Assembly (NCBI RefSeq): GCF_000621805.1
Contig: NZ_JHXH01000007.1
Coordinates: 62,001 to 126,000 of the forward strand
DNA: 64,000 nt
Source: Ruminococcus sp. FC2018
Lineage (GTDB): Bacteria > Bacillota > Clostridia > Oscillospirales > Ruminococcaceae
Reading direction: 5' to 3'
The notes below the pieces were generated by a model that was not told the DNA's origin, ran no database searches, and was given only the letters and a program-made list of their open reading frames with translations. Shown one piece after another: positions 57,272 through 64,000 of the stretch (the stretch's first letter is position 1; every line of letters starts with the position of its first letter). Position numbers and translations under genes: made by a program.

Positions 57272-58024
57272 CTAAATATTCTTGTAATAGTCTAGAGATG
57301 TAAATCTGTTTTTGAAAATGTATGCCACAAACGACTCCGTAAAGGCAGTGAGCTTTTTAAGATAACGATCGCTGATCTTGAAATAAAAAAGCTTTTCAAA
57401 TTCGCTCAGAGCAATAAATCTGATGATATATAAAAGTGTTTTATCTACAATAGTATCACTGGAATTATCGTCTGAGCAGTAGCAATCGTCACAATAAAGC
57501 TTGTTTGATATATAATCGAAATGCATACGGTCATCTTCGTATTTATAACAATTAGCACACCCCACAAGGTCAGGTCTGAGACCTATTTCGCAGGGCAGCC
57601 TTAATTCAAATACGCATTTTAGCAGATCAATATCCATTTTTGAATTGTCAAGAAAATACAGCGTGTTCAGAGTCAGCCTCAGAACATCGTGATATCCCGA
57701 TTGTTCCGTGCGGGAATAAAGCAGAAGCTCGCTGAAGTATGAAGCCAAAGCAGTTTTTTTGATATCCAGTCTTATGTTATAGAACGAGCGTATAAGCTCA
57801 CTGCTGTTCAGGAAATACTGGATCTGTCCGCCGGAATTTCGTTTTTCATCCACACAAAGGGATGAATAAGTAAAAAGCTGTGTGCTTGCAGAATTTTTGA
57901 CGCTTTTCTGTCCGCCTCGTACAAGAATGTCGATAACGCCTTTTTCAGCTGTAAGCACGCTTATAGACTTATTTATTTCCCCAACGTTTCTTTCTTTCAG
58001 AATAAGGCATTTCAGAGTCTGCAT
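57272..58024 (-). CDS. recO: DNA repair protein RecO
   Basis: Loads RecA at gaps with RecR. The 250 residues have the N-terminal OB fold (LKERNVGEINKSISVLTAE) and a four-cysteine zinc finger in the helical domain (CANC...CDDC, near 160-185). The ATG follows AAGGAA. Its first 56 bases overlap the yqzL-like gene in another frame; the N-terminal sequence fits the family well, so the overlap is real. Confidence 0.94.
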   Translation of the reverse strand: MQTLKCLILKERNVGEINKSISVLTAEKGVIDILVRGGQKSVKNSASTQLFTYSSLCVDEKRNSGGQIQYFLNSSELIRSFYNIRLDIKKTALASYFSELLLYSRTEQSGYHDVLRLTLNTLYFLDNSKMDIDLLKCVFELRLPCEIGLRPDLVGCANCYKYEDDRMHFDYISNKLYCDDCYCSDDNSSDTIVDKTLLYIIRFIALSEFEKLFYFKISDRYLKKLTAFTESFVAYIFKNRFTSLDYYKNI

Positions 58025-58106
58025 TTTCCTTGCCTCTTTTCGATCTTGCGTAATTTATATAATCAGAAATTTTTCCGCTTGCAAAAAACCTGTCCCATTC
58101 GTCCAT
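57969..58106 (-). CDS. Small YqzL-like protein
   Basis: A 45-codon gene between era and recO, the place of yqzL in Bacillus. It starts with ATG after AAAGGCGG at 7 bases and encodes MDEWDRFFASGKISDYINYA followed by a very basic tail (KRGKE...ERKKRWGNK). The aromatic N-terminal half (F..SG...Y..Y) resembles YqzL; the basic tail is longer than in the Bacillus protein. The last 56 bases overlap recO. It is likely to be missed by automatic calling. Function unknown. Confidence 0.7.
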   Translation of the reverse strand: MDEWDRFFASGKISDYINYARSKRGKENADSEMPYSERKKRWGNK

Positions 58107-58191
58107 GCAAATACCGCCTTTCGCATTAACTAAAGCTATTGTTTGCATTTAACAGATTTATTATAAGCGGAAATAATTAGTGCGATATTTA

Positions 58192-59094
58192 TCAGTCAAG
58201 TCCGAAGTTTCTGATTGCACCTTCACGGTTTCGCCAGCCTTCCTTGACTTTGACCCAGCATTGAAGATTGACCTTTATCATGAAAAAGTTTTCAAGGTCC
58301 TGTCTTGCTTCACTGCCGATTTTCTGTAACATAGAACCCTTCTTACCAATGAGGATCCCCTTATGAGATTCTTTTTCGCAATAGATAGTCGCCGTTACGT
58401 CCATTATAGGCTCGCCGTCTTTTGAATCACGTTCGTTTACCGATTCAATAGTAACAGCAATGCCATGAGGGACTTCTTCGTTAAGGTCGTTAAGAGCCTT
58501 CTCACGGATCATCTCTGCCATAAGAACTCTTTCCGGCTGATCGGTAAACTTGTCATCAGGGAAGTAATGAGGTCCATCGACTGCAAGCCCTGTAAGGGCA
58601 TCCATAACAATGTCAAGTCCGTCATTTTCAAGTACACTGACCGGTATGACTTCAGTGAAATCATAAAGCTCTGTGTACTGGGAAAGCTTTTCTATAAGCT
58701 CGTCCTTTTTGTCCAGAAGATCTATTTTGTTAAGAATAAGTATGACCTTATCGTTCTTTTTGAAGTTTTTGATAAGGTTCTTTTCATTTTGTGAAATATC
58801 TTTGGAACAGTCGCAGACCATAAGCAGAATTTCCGCATCTGCAACACTATCGCTGACAGTTTTAAGCATATGCTCGGAAAGCTTGTTCACAGCCTTGTGT
58901 ATACCCGGGGTATCTATAAATACAAATTGTGTTTCTGCCCTTGTAAGAACACCGGTTATTTTGGTCCTTGTAGTCTGCGGTTTGCTGCTCACAGCAGCTA
59001 TCTTTTCTCCCACAAGTGCGTTGAGCAGGGAAGACTTGCCGGCGTTGGCTCTGCCGACAATAGTTATAAATGCATTTTTGCTTTTTTCACTCAT
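58192..59094 (-). CDS. era: GTPase Era
   Basis: Essential GTPase for 16S rRNA maturation and 30S assembly. The 300 residues hold a G domain (GRANAGKSS near 14-22, DTPGIHKAVNKLS, NKIDLLD) and a C-terminal KH domain (ILIGKKGSMLQKIGSEARQD). The P-loop reads GRANAGKS instead of the common GRPNVGKS, which still fits GxxxxGKS. It overlaps dgkA by 4 bases. Confidence 0.97.
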   Translation of the reverse strand: MSEKSKNAFITIVGRANAGKSSLLNALVGEKIAAVSSKPQTTRTKITGVLTRAETQFVFIDTPGIHKAVNKLSEHMLKTVSDSVADAEILLMVCDCSKDISQNEKNLIKNFKKNDKVILILNKIDLLDKKDELIEKLSQYTELYDFTEVIPVSVLENDGLDIVMDALTGLAVDGPHYFPDDKFTDQPERVLMAEMIREKALNDLNEEVPHGIAVTIESVNERDSKDGEPIMDVTATIYCEKESHKGILIGKKGSMLQKIGSEARQDLENFFMIKVNLQCWVKVKEGWRNREGAIRNFGLD

Positions 59095-59570
59095 TTTTTA
59101 TTCTTATCCTTTGTTGATAAAATCCACAATACCCATGCCATAAGTGATACTATCAGCATAATAGCAGCAGCAATATGGCTTGAATAATAATCATATATTT
59201 TAAAAAAAACCGAAGTGTCCCAGAAAATCATGATACCTATTATGGCAGCAGCAACAGACACAATAAGGACAGCAGCCGCTGCGCAGTCCTTAGCTGCCTT
59301 TGCTCTGTTGTCTTTCTTGCCATTGCAGGCTATGTCACACACGTTTTCAATGGCTGTGTTAAAAAGCTCGGCTGCGATGATCAAAGCAATACAAATAAAT
59401 ACAGCTGCTTTTTGTGATAAGCTAAGGTCATAAAACCCATACATGAACGAAATCACATAAACAGCTGCACCAATGTGAAAACGCATATTGCGCTCGGTTC
59501 TGATACAGCCTATAAAACCGGAAAATGCGTAAACAAACCCCTTGAAAAATTTTTTCAGATTATGCGTCAT
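59091..59570 (-). CDS. dgkA: Diacylglycerol/undecaprenol kinase
   Basis: Small integral membrane kinase, 159 residues; Gram-positive homologues phosphorylate undecaprenol. Three membrane helices of the DgkA core, with ELFNTAIENVCD as the signature and KDCAAAAVL following, then an additional C-terminal helix (about 130-150) and a basic end. It overlaps ybeY by 11 bases and era by 4. In Bacillus a cdd gene separates dgkA and era; here it does not. Confidence 0.94.
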   Translation of the reverse strand: MTHNLKKFFKGFVYAFSGFIGCIRTERNMRFHIGAAVYVISFMYGFYDLSLSQKAAVFICIALIIAAELFNTAIENVCDIACNGKKDNRAKAAKDCAAAAVLIVSVAAAIIGIMIFWDTSVFFKIYDYYSSHIAAAIMLIVSLMAWVLWILSTKDKNKK

Positions 59571-60075
59571 TATGTTCGTGCTCGCCTATAAACGATGCAT
59601 CTCTGGATATACCCAGGTTACTAAGTATAGCTTCTTCCTTCTCACGCATGATACGCTCTTTGAGGGAGCTTTCTTCGTGATCGTATCCTATCAGATGAAG
59701 CATTGAATGTACAGTCAGGAACCCGATCTCTCTTTCGAGAGAGTGGTCATATATTTCAGCCTGACGGAAAGCAGTCTCAAGACTGATAACGATATCACCC
59801 AAAAGGTAAGCACCTGTTTCACGATTAAGATCATACTTACCGTTTTCACCCAAAGGGAAGGAGAGAACGTCTGTTGATCTGTCGATTTTTCTGTGCTCAA
59901 GGTTTAGCTGGTGTATCTGTTCATCATCAACGAACGAAACGGACACCTCATAGCTGTCCGCATATCCTTCGTACTCCAGAACAGCATGGCAGCAACGCCT
60001 TATAAGCAGCCTGATGCCAACGGGGACTTTGATCTGAGTCTGATCGTTTGTAATTGAGACCTTTACCTTACTCAT
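59560..60075 (-). CDS. ybeY: Endoribonuclease YbeY
   Basis: Zinc-dependent RNase for 16S rRNA 3'-end maturation and ribosome quality control. The 171 residues include the zinc signature HSMLHLIGYDH near residues 130-140 and LNLEHRKIDRSTDVLSFPL. It overlaps phoH by 8 bases, in the usual phoH-ybeY-dgkA-era order. Confidence 0.96.
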   Translation of the reverse strand: MSKVKVSITNDQTQIKVPVGIRLLIRRCCHAVLEYEGYADSYEVSVSFVDDEQIHQLNLEHRKIDRSTDVLSFPLGENGKYDLNRETGAYLLGDIVISLETAFRQAEIYDHSLEREIGFLTVHSMLHLIGYDHEESSLKERIMREKEEAILSNLGISRDASFIGEHEHNDA

Positions 60076-61039
60076 TACTGTTCACATTCCTTTTATTGAA
60101 TTTTTCATATGCCATGATAATATCCTGCACCAGTTTGTGGCGCACAACATCGTTCTGACCGAATCGGCATATTCCTATATCATCAATATCCTTTAAAATA
60201 TTTATCGCCTGGATAAGTCCGGATCTCCTGTTGTCCGGCAGGTCGATCTGGGTTATATCTCCGGTTATAACGATCTTTGAATTGAAACCAAGACGTGTAA
60301 GAAACATTTTCATCTGTTCCTGTGTTGTGTTTTGCGCCTCATCAAGAATTATAAACGAGTCGTCAAGCGTTCGTCCTCGCATATATGCTAAAGGAGCTAC
60401 CTCAATGCACCCACGTTCCTGCTGCTTGTTAAATGTGTCCGGACCAAGCATTTCAAACAGAGCATCGTACAGCGGCCTGAGATACGGATCAACTTTGTTC
60501 TGAAGATCACCCGGAAGAAATCCCAGCTTCTCACCGGCTTCAACAGCAGGTCTTGTAAGAATGATCTTTTCCACCTCATGAGCCTTGAATGCTTTTACAG
60601 CCATTGCGACAGCGAGATAAGTCTTTCCTGTACCTGCCGGACCGACCCCAAGAACGATAGTCTTGTCTTTAATGGCTTGAATATATTTCTTTTGACCGAT
60701 AGTTTTAGGTTTTACCACTTTTCCCGAAACCGTAACGCATATCCCACCGTCAGTCATATGGCTTACTTCATACTGTCTTCCCTCACGAACAAGAGAGAAA
60801 ACATATCTTATTGTTGTTTCGTTTAGAGTCTCGCCTTTTTCAATTAGACCGATCAGGGAGTTTATGGCTTCACATGCGTTAAATACATCCTTTTCCTCTC
60901 CCGAAACGGTGATCTTATCACCTCGTCCCAGAATGACAACGGAGTATTCACGCTGTATCAGATTTACGTTTTCATCATAGTTGCCGAACAGGCTTAGTAT
61001 AGTCTCGATCTTATCTGTTTTTATCTCTTTTTGCACCAT
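60068..61039 (-). CDS. phoH: PhoH-like ATPase
   Basis: The 323-residue PhoH/PhoL family ATPase is probably an RNA helicase-related factor acting with YbeY. It has an N-terminal KH-like part (to about 90), P-loop GPAGTGKTYLAVAMA near 133, ILTRPAVEAGEKLGFLPGDL, Walker B FIILDEAQN and a final QIDLP sensor motif. It is preceded by about 107 bases of spacer to yqfD and may have its own start site there. Confidence 0.95.
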   Translation of the reverse strand: MVQKEIKTDKIETILSLFGNYDENVNLIQREYSVVILGRGDKITVSGEEKDVFNACEAINSLIGLIEKGETLNETTIRYVFSLVREGRQYEVSHMTDGGICVTVSGKVVKPKTIGQKKYIQAIKDKTIVLGVGPAGTGKTYLAVAMAVKAFKAHEVEKIILTRPAVEAGEKLGFLPGDLQNKVDPYLRPLYDALFEMLGPDTFNKQQERGCIEVAPLAYMRGRTLDDSFIILDEAQNTTQEQMKMFLTRLGFNSKIVITGDITQIDLPDNRRSGLIQAINILKDIDDIGICRFGQNDVVRHKLVQDIIMAYEKFNKRNVNSNE

Positions 61040-61145
61040 TTAATGATTCCTTTTTTTACCAAGTATATAACTGCTATAATCCTTAGATATTATATCACGT
61101 TTTTTTCACAAATGCAATAAAAAATGATTTATTTTGCACATAATT

Positions 61146-62357
61146 TTACTGTTTTTTTATAAAAAATGCGGCTTCTTCACATATGTTTCCGTACAATTTA
61201 TAGTTTACCTTTATTTTAACAGCATTATTTTCTGTTGTTTTTTCCAATTTCTTTTCCAGTATCTTGTATTCATTCAGAAAATTGGTCTCATATTTTTTGA
61301 TTTTTTCCATTGCCTGTTCCTCAGCCTGCTGAATAGTGTATCTAACCGGTTTAAGGTCGTATTCTCTCAGCTCGAGAGTCTTTATTCCCACCGGTATTTC
61401 AAAGCCGTTTATTTCAGGGCAGGAAAGTGTAATATCCGAATAATAGTTACCTGATTTTTCCTTAAAGAATAACGGAATATCAGCTGAAAAAAGGTGCAGG
61501 TATCTTTGCTTTTTTACAATCCCGGTTTCTTTCTTTACTATGTCGTCCAGCTTTTGTTCAAAGCTTACCGTTCGGTCAAATGTCCCCTCAATAGTTCCCA
61601 TTGAACGGGTGTATCTTGTAGTAACTTCCTTTTCTTCCTTTCCATTTACGTGTTTGGGATTTTCAATTTCTATTTTACCGCTGACGATTATATCACCTTT
61701 TTTTACTCCGTTTCCAACTCCGATCATAAGCTTTCCGTCAAGTACCAGCACTTTGTCTATGGTTGCATTTTCCGCGGCGATAAGGTTTGTTGGAAATCTG
61801 CTGTAGCTGCCTTCCTCCTTTGGTATAGTTTCTACTACATCTATCACAAGGCTGTTTCCCTTACGTGTTATACCTGCCCAGCTGATACCTTCAACTCTTT
61901 GTTTAAGTGCTCTTTCCACTTCAACAAGAGTTATTCCGGGAATGTATGTTCCTGCTTTAACGCCTTCTTCGCTCAGTACGTGTATTACTCTGCTTTTTAT
62001 TTCATCATCATCCGTCATAACATCTATTCGGATAACTATATTTTTGAGATAGATAACTGCAAGTCCGAAAATGATAAGCGAGATTATAAGAGCAGGTCTT
62101 TTTTTTAGCCGTTTTGCTGCTTTTATAACATCTCCTTCATCTTTTGTTTTACATATGTATCCGATCTCATCGCAAAGCTTTTTTAACTGTTTATCATAAA
62201 CAGCTGAGAGCAGCAGATATACTGTATCGCCTTTTTCGTGCATTTTTCTTGGGTGGATCCCTTTTGATCGCAGTGCTTTGTAAAAAAGCGCAAAATTGTC
62301 GCCCTTGATCTCGTATCTTCTGCATATGAAAGGTGTGCCTTTATTCTGTCTTTTCAT
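61146..62357 (-). CDS. yqfD: Sporulation protein YqfD
   Basis: The 403-residue member of the YqfD family is a mother-cell (sigma-E) protein in Bacillus, paired with YqfC. The N-terminal part is cytoplasmic, one membrane helix lies at about 88-108 (ALIISLIIFGLAVIYL), and a large outer domain follows with LVEVERALKQRVEGISWAGI and VVETIPKEE typical of the family. It overlaps yqfC by 4 bases. Confidence 0.95.
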   Translation of the reverse strand: MKRQNKGTPFICRRYEIKGDNFALFYKALRSKGIHPRKMHEKGDTVYLLLSAVYDKQLKKLCDEIGYICKTKDEGDVIKAAKRLKKRPALIISLIIFGLAVIYLKNIVIRIDVMTDDDEIKSRVIHVLSEEGVKAGTYIPGITLVEVERALKQRVEGISWAGITRKGNSLVIDVVETIPKEEGSYSRFPTNLIAAENATIDKVLVLDGKLMIGVGNGVKKGDIIVSGKIEIENPKHVNGKEEKEVTTRYTRSMGTIEGTFDRTVSFEQKLDDIVKKETGIVKKQRYLHLFSADIPLFFKEKSGNYYSDITLSCPEINGFEIPVGIKTLELREYDLKPVRYTIQQAEEQAMEKIKKYETNFLNEYKILEKKLEKTTENNAVKIKVNYKLYGNICEEAAFFIKKQ

Positions 62358-62641
62358 TTCTGCTCCCGCCTGCTTATAAAACTTTTATTTATCAGCTTTA
62401 CAGAGTCAATAGATCCCTCTATAATAACAGAATTGCCCGAATAAGTTGCCATATCAAGACCGGCACCCCATACTTCAATATAATAATCACCCGCTGATAC
62501 CTTAACATAAATATCGTTACATTCAAAGATCTGATTACAGTTTTCAACGGTAACGCTGCTATTGTTGCATATTGTAACATAAGACCCAAGATACGCTATG
62601 TCTTTTGCTTTGCCTGCAAAACTGAATTTAGTGTTCTTCAT
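62354..62641 (-). CDS. yqfC: Sporulation protein YqfC (YabP family)
   Basis: A small beta-rich protein (95 residues) of the YabP/YqfC family, recognised by the family pattern around GSYVTICNNSSVTVENCNQI and the GxxxxIxVWGxxL-like YYIEVWGAGLDMA. GGAGG lies 8 bases before the ATG. It is the first gene of the leftward operon yqfC-yqfD-phoH-ybeY-dgkA-era-yqzL-recO-mutS2. A sigma-E site with -10 CATTTCAA may lie just upstream, but the match is weak. Confidence 0.9.
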   Translation of the reverse strand: MKNTKFSFAGKAKDIAYLGSYVTICNNSSVTVENCNQIFECNDIYVKVSAGDYYIEVWGAGLDMATYSGNSVIIEGSIDSVKLINKSFISRREQK

Positions 62642-62684
62642 TGTGAACCTCCATGATCGTTGTTTGAAATGTCTGTCCGTTAAA

Positions 62685-62713
62685 TTATATTATCATCAGT
62701 TCAAACATATACT
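62685..62713 (+). promoter_or_regulatory. Sigma-E-type sporulation promoter of ylbJ
   Basis: TTATATT (62685-62691), a 14-base spacer and CATATACT (62706-62713). This closely fits the Bacillus sigma-E pattern (ATATT, 14, CATACAnT). It would start transcription about 33 bases before the GTG of ylbJ. Confidence 0.6.
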
Positions 62714-62752
62714 TGTAACATAACGATACTGAGAAGTACTGGTGGTATAAAA

Positions 62753-63820
62753 GTGTTTTCACATAAAATACGAAATGCAGTTATTGTGATTCTGCTCGGA
62801 ATCTATGGTGTATCCCTTGTTATATATGCAAAGCAGGTAAGCGCAGGTGTTTCAAGCTCTGTTTACAGGTGTATAAATATTATTATTCCGTCGCTGTTTG
62901 CGTTTATGGTTTTTGCGGATATAGTTGTAAAAAGCAATTTATACCGTATTATTGCAAAGCCTTTTGCTCTGTTTTCAAAATATGTTCTTGGAATGCCTGT
63001 TGACCTTTTCGGTATTTTTCTTATTTCAAACGCAGCAGGCTATCCCATAGGAGCTAAGCTTTTATCTGAGCTTGAAATAACAGGTAAGACAGACAGATAT
63101 ACTGCCGGGAGAATGCTTTGCTTTTGTTATGGTGCCGGTCCTGCATTCTTTGTATCAGTAATTGGTTTGGGCGTTTTTGGCGATGCAAAAACAGGTATTG
63201 TGGTTTACCTGTCTTGCCTTGTGTCAAATATAATACTTGCCGGGATAATGTGCAGGATCTTTAAAATGAGAGTCAATGACAACACCGGTGATATCCATGT
63301 TGACATGAAAATGATAAACAACGGTATTCTTAATGCAGGCAAATCGCTTTTCGTACTGTGTGCTACAATAGTTTTCTTTTCTACGTTTATGGCGATTGTC
63401 GATCATATCGGTTTATTCGATGCAGCATGTGATTTATTTAATATCCAAAACGATAAGTATTTGATCTCAGCTTTTTTTGAAATAACCCAGATAACACAGA
63501 TTCCTATACCCGGGAGAAATATCCTGCCGATTGTATCTGCAATTTGTTCTTTTGGAGGAATATGCGTTGTTATGCAGATCAAAGCTGTGCTTTCGGATAA
63601 TGTTTCTATTCTGCCGTTTTTGGTATCAAGACCTGTATGCGGAATACTAAGTGCCCTAAATAGTATTTGGATAGGAAAATTTATGCTGGGAGATAGCTTA
63701 CCAGCTTTTTCTTGTTCACAAAAGATTTTCGTTAAAGTGAACAATTTTATACCCTCGGTTTGTCTAATATTGATGATTTTTATGCTTAAAACTAAAAAAG
63801 GGGTGGAAATTTCAAAATGA
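62753..63820 (+). CDS. ylbJ: Sporulation integral membrane protein YlbJ
   Basis: The 355-residue polytopic membrane protein of the nucleoside-recognition (Gate) fold is sigma-E controlled in Bacillus and required for heat-resistant spores. About eight hydrophobic segments. The motifs SNAAGYPIGAKLLSELE and CFCYGAGPAFFVSVIGLGVFG (in parts) are the strongest match, and GRNILPIVSAIC occurs in the second half. The start is GTG after GGTGG. It is transcribed away from yqfC, another sigma-E gene. Confidence 0.9.
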   Translation: MFSHKIRNAVIVILLGIYGVSLVIYAKQVSAGVSSSVYRCINIIIPSLFAFMVFADIVVKSNLYRIIAKPFALFSKYVLGMPVDLFGIFLISNAAGYPIGAKLLSELEITGKTDRYTAGRMLCFCYGAGPAFFVSVIGLGVFGDAKTGIVVYLSCLVSNIILAGIMCRIFKMRVNDNTGDIHVDMKMINNGILNAGKSLFVLCATIVFFSTFMAIVDHIGLFDAACDLFNIQNDKYLISAFFEITQITQIPIPGRNILPIVSAICSFGGICVVMQIKAVLSDNVSILPFLVSRPVCGILSALNSIWIGKFMLGDSLPAFSCSQKIFVKVNNFIPSVCLILMIFMLKTKKGVEISK

Positions 63821-63832
63821 CTGTGTTATAAT
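63804..63832 (+). promoter_or_regulatory. Sigma-A promoter of the last, partial gene
   Basis: TGGAAA (63804-63809), 17-base spacer, TATAAT (63827-63832) with a TGT extension. It overlaps the end of ylbJ. Confidence 0.55.
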
Positions 63833-63881
63833 CAATATGAACGAAAATTCATTACTTGATATAAAAGGAGTTGCGTTTAAA

Positions 63882-64000
63882 ATGGCTAAAAACAAGTATT
63901 TCGGAAACGGTATCGATCCCTCATGCTCATATTGCGTGTTTGGTAACCGTTCAAGAGAAGGTAATAAAGTTCTTTGTGAAAAGCAGGGACTCGTTGATGC
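63882..64000 (+). CDS. Small cysteine-containing protein, cut by window edge
   Basis: The first 39 residues of a protein that begins MAKNKYFGNGIDPSCSYC. It has a CSYC pair at residues 15-18 and a further cysteine near 33 (VLCEKQGL), which suggests metal or cluster binding. From memory it resembles a short conserved Clostridia protein of unknown function. The ATG follows AAAAGGAG by 11 bases. Confidence 0.7.
   Translation, partial: MAKNKYFGNGIDPSCSYCVFGNRSREGNKVLCEKQGLVD

Overview
The window reads as a chromosomal segment of a low-to-mid GC, endospore-forming Clostridia bacterium, most like Ruminococcus and relatives (Oscillospiraceae). This assignment rests on protein character and gene order, not on a database match. 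It is densely packed, mostly on the + strand, and almost entirely core genome. I see no tRNA, rRNA, IS element, prophage or CRISPR array.

Layout. (1) 1-960, minus: an EF-G-like translational GTPase cut by the window edge. (2) 1280-2714: dipicolinate synthase dpaA-dpaB (spore core DPA). (3) 2881-8275: glgA, a D,D-carboxypeptidase-like protein that has lost all three catalytic motifs, pgi, a small P-loop protein, and the yceD-rpmF pair. (4) 8442-22595: one long housekeeping run, der-plsY-gpsA-yjbQ-pyrH-frr-uppS-cdsA-dxr-rseP-ispG-polC, covering phospholipid, isoprenoid and nucleotide supply and the replicative polymerase. (5) 22759-30634: a histidine operon, hisZ-G-D-B-H-F-I-E, with a membrane-anchored orphan, a methyltransferase, a deaminase and a GNAT protein between the his genes; hisA and hisC are not in the window. 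(6) 30771-31562: a single-gene unit for a cysteine-rich conserved protein. (7) 31693-43530: miaB-ymcA/ylbF-mutS-mutL-miaA-hfq, then a HlyD-like adaptor and the division cluster ylmE-sepF-ylmH-divIVA. (8) 43639-47720: lspA, a RluD-type pseudouridine synthase, a HAD phosphatase and a split transketolase. (9) 47809-54239: yunB, ligA, gatC-gatA-gatB and a zinc-ribbon membrane protein. (10) 54286-62641, minus: yqfC-yqfD-phoH-ybeY-dgkA-era-yqzL-recO-mutS2-phosphatase, close to the Bacillus order. (11) 62753-63820: ylbJ with a good sigma-E-type promoter, then the start of a small cysteine-containing protein.

Sporulation genes (dpaAB, yunB, yqfC, yqfD, ylbJ, a YmcA/YlbF-family protein) are scattered among housekeeping operons and point to a spore former. 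Many units begin with a clear sigma-A promoter (TTGACA-like, 17-bp spacer, TATAAT) and several end in strong intrinsic terminators, so transcription units can be drawn with fair confidence.

I do not see a new multi-gene system such as a defence island or biosynthetic cluster. The most unusual signals are two degenerate enzymes in otherwise intact genes. PolC keeps the length of its built-in proofreading exonuclease domain but has lost the catalytic acidic residues. A secreted PBP5-type protein has lost its SxxK, SxN and KTG motifs, and its Shine-Dalgarno lies in a hairpin. Also of interest are the foreign passengers in the his operon and a 45-codon yqzL-like gene overlapping recO by 56 bases.
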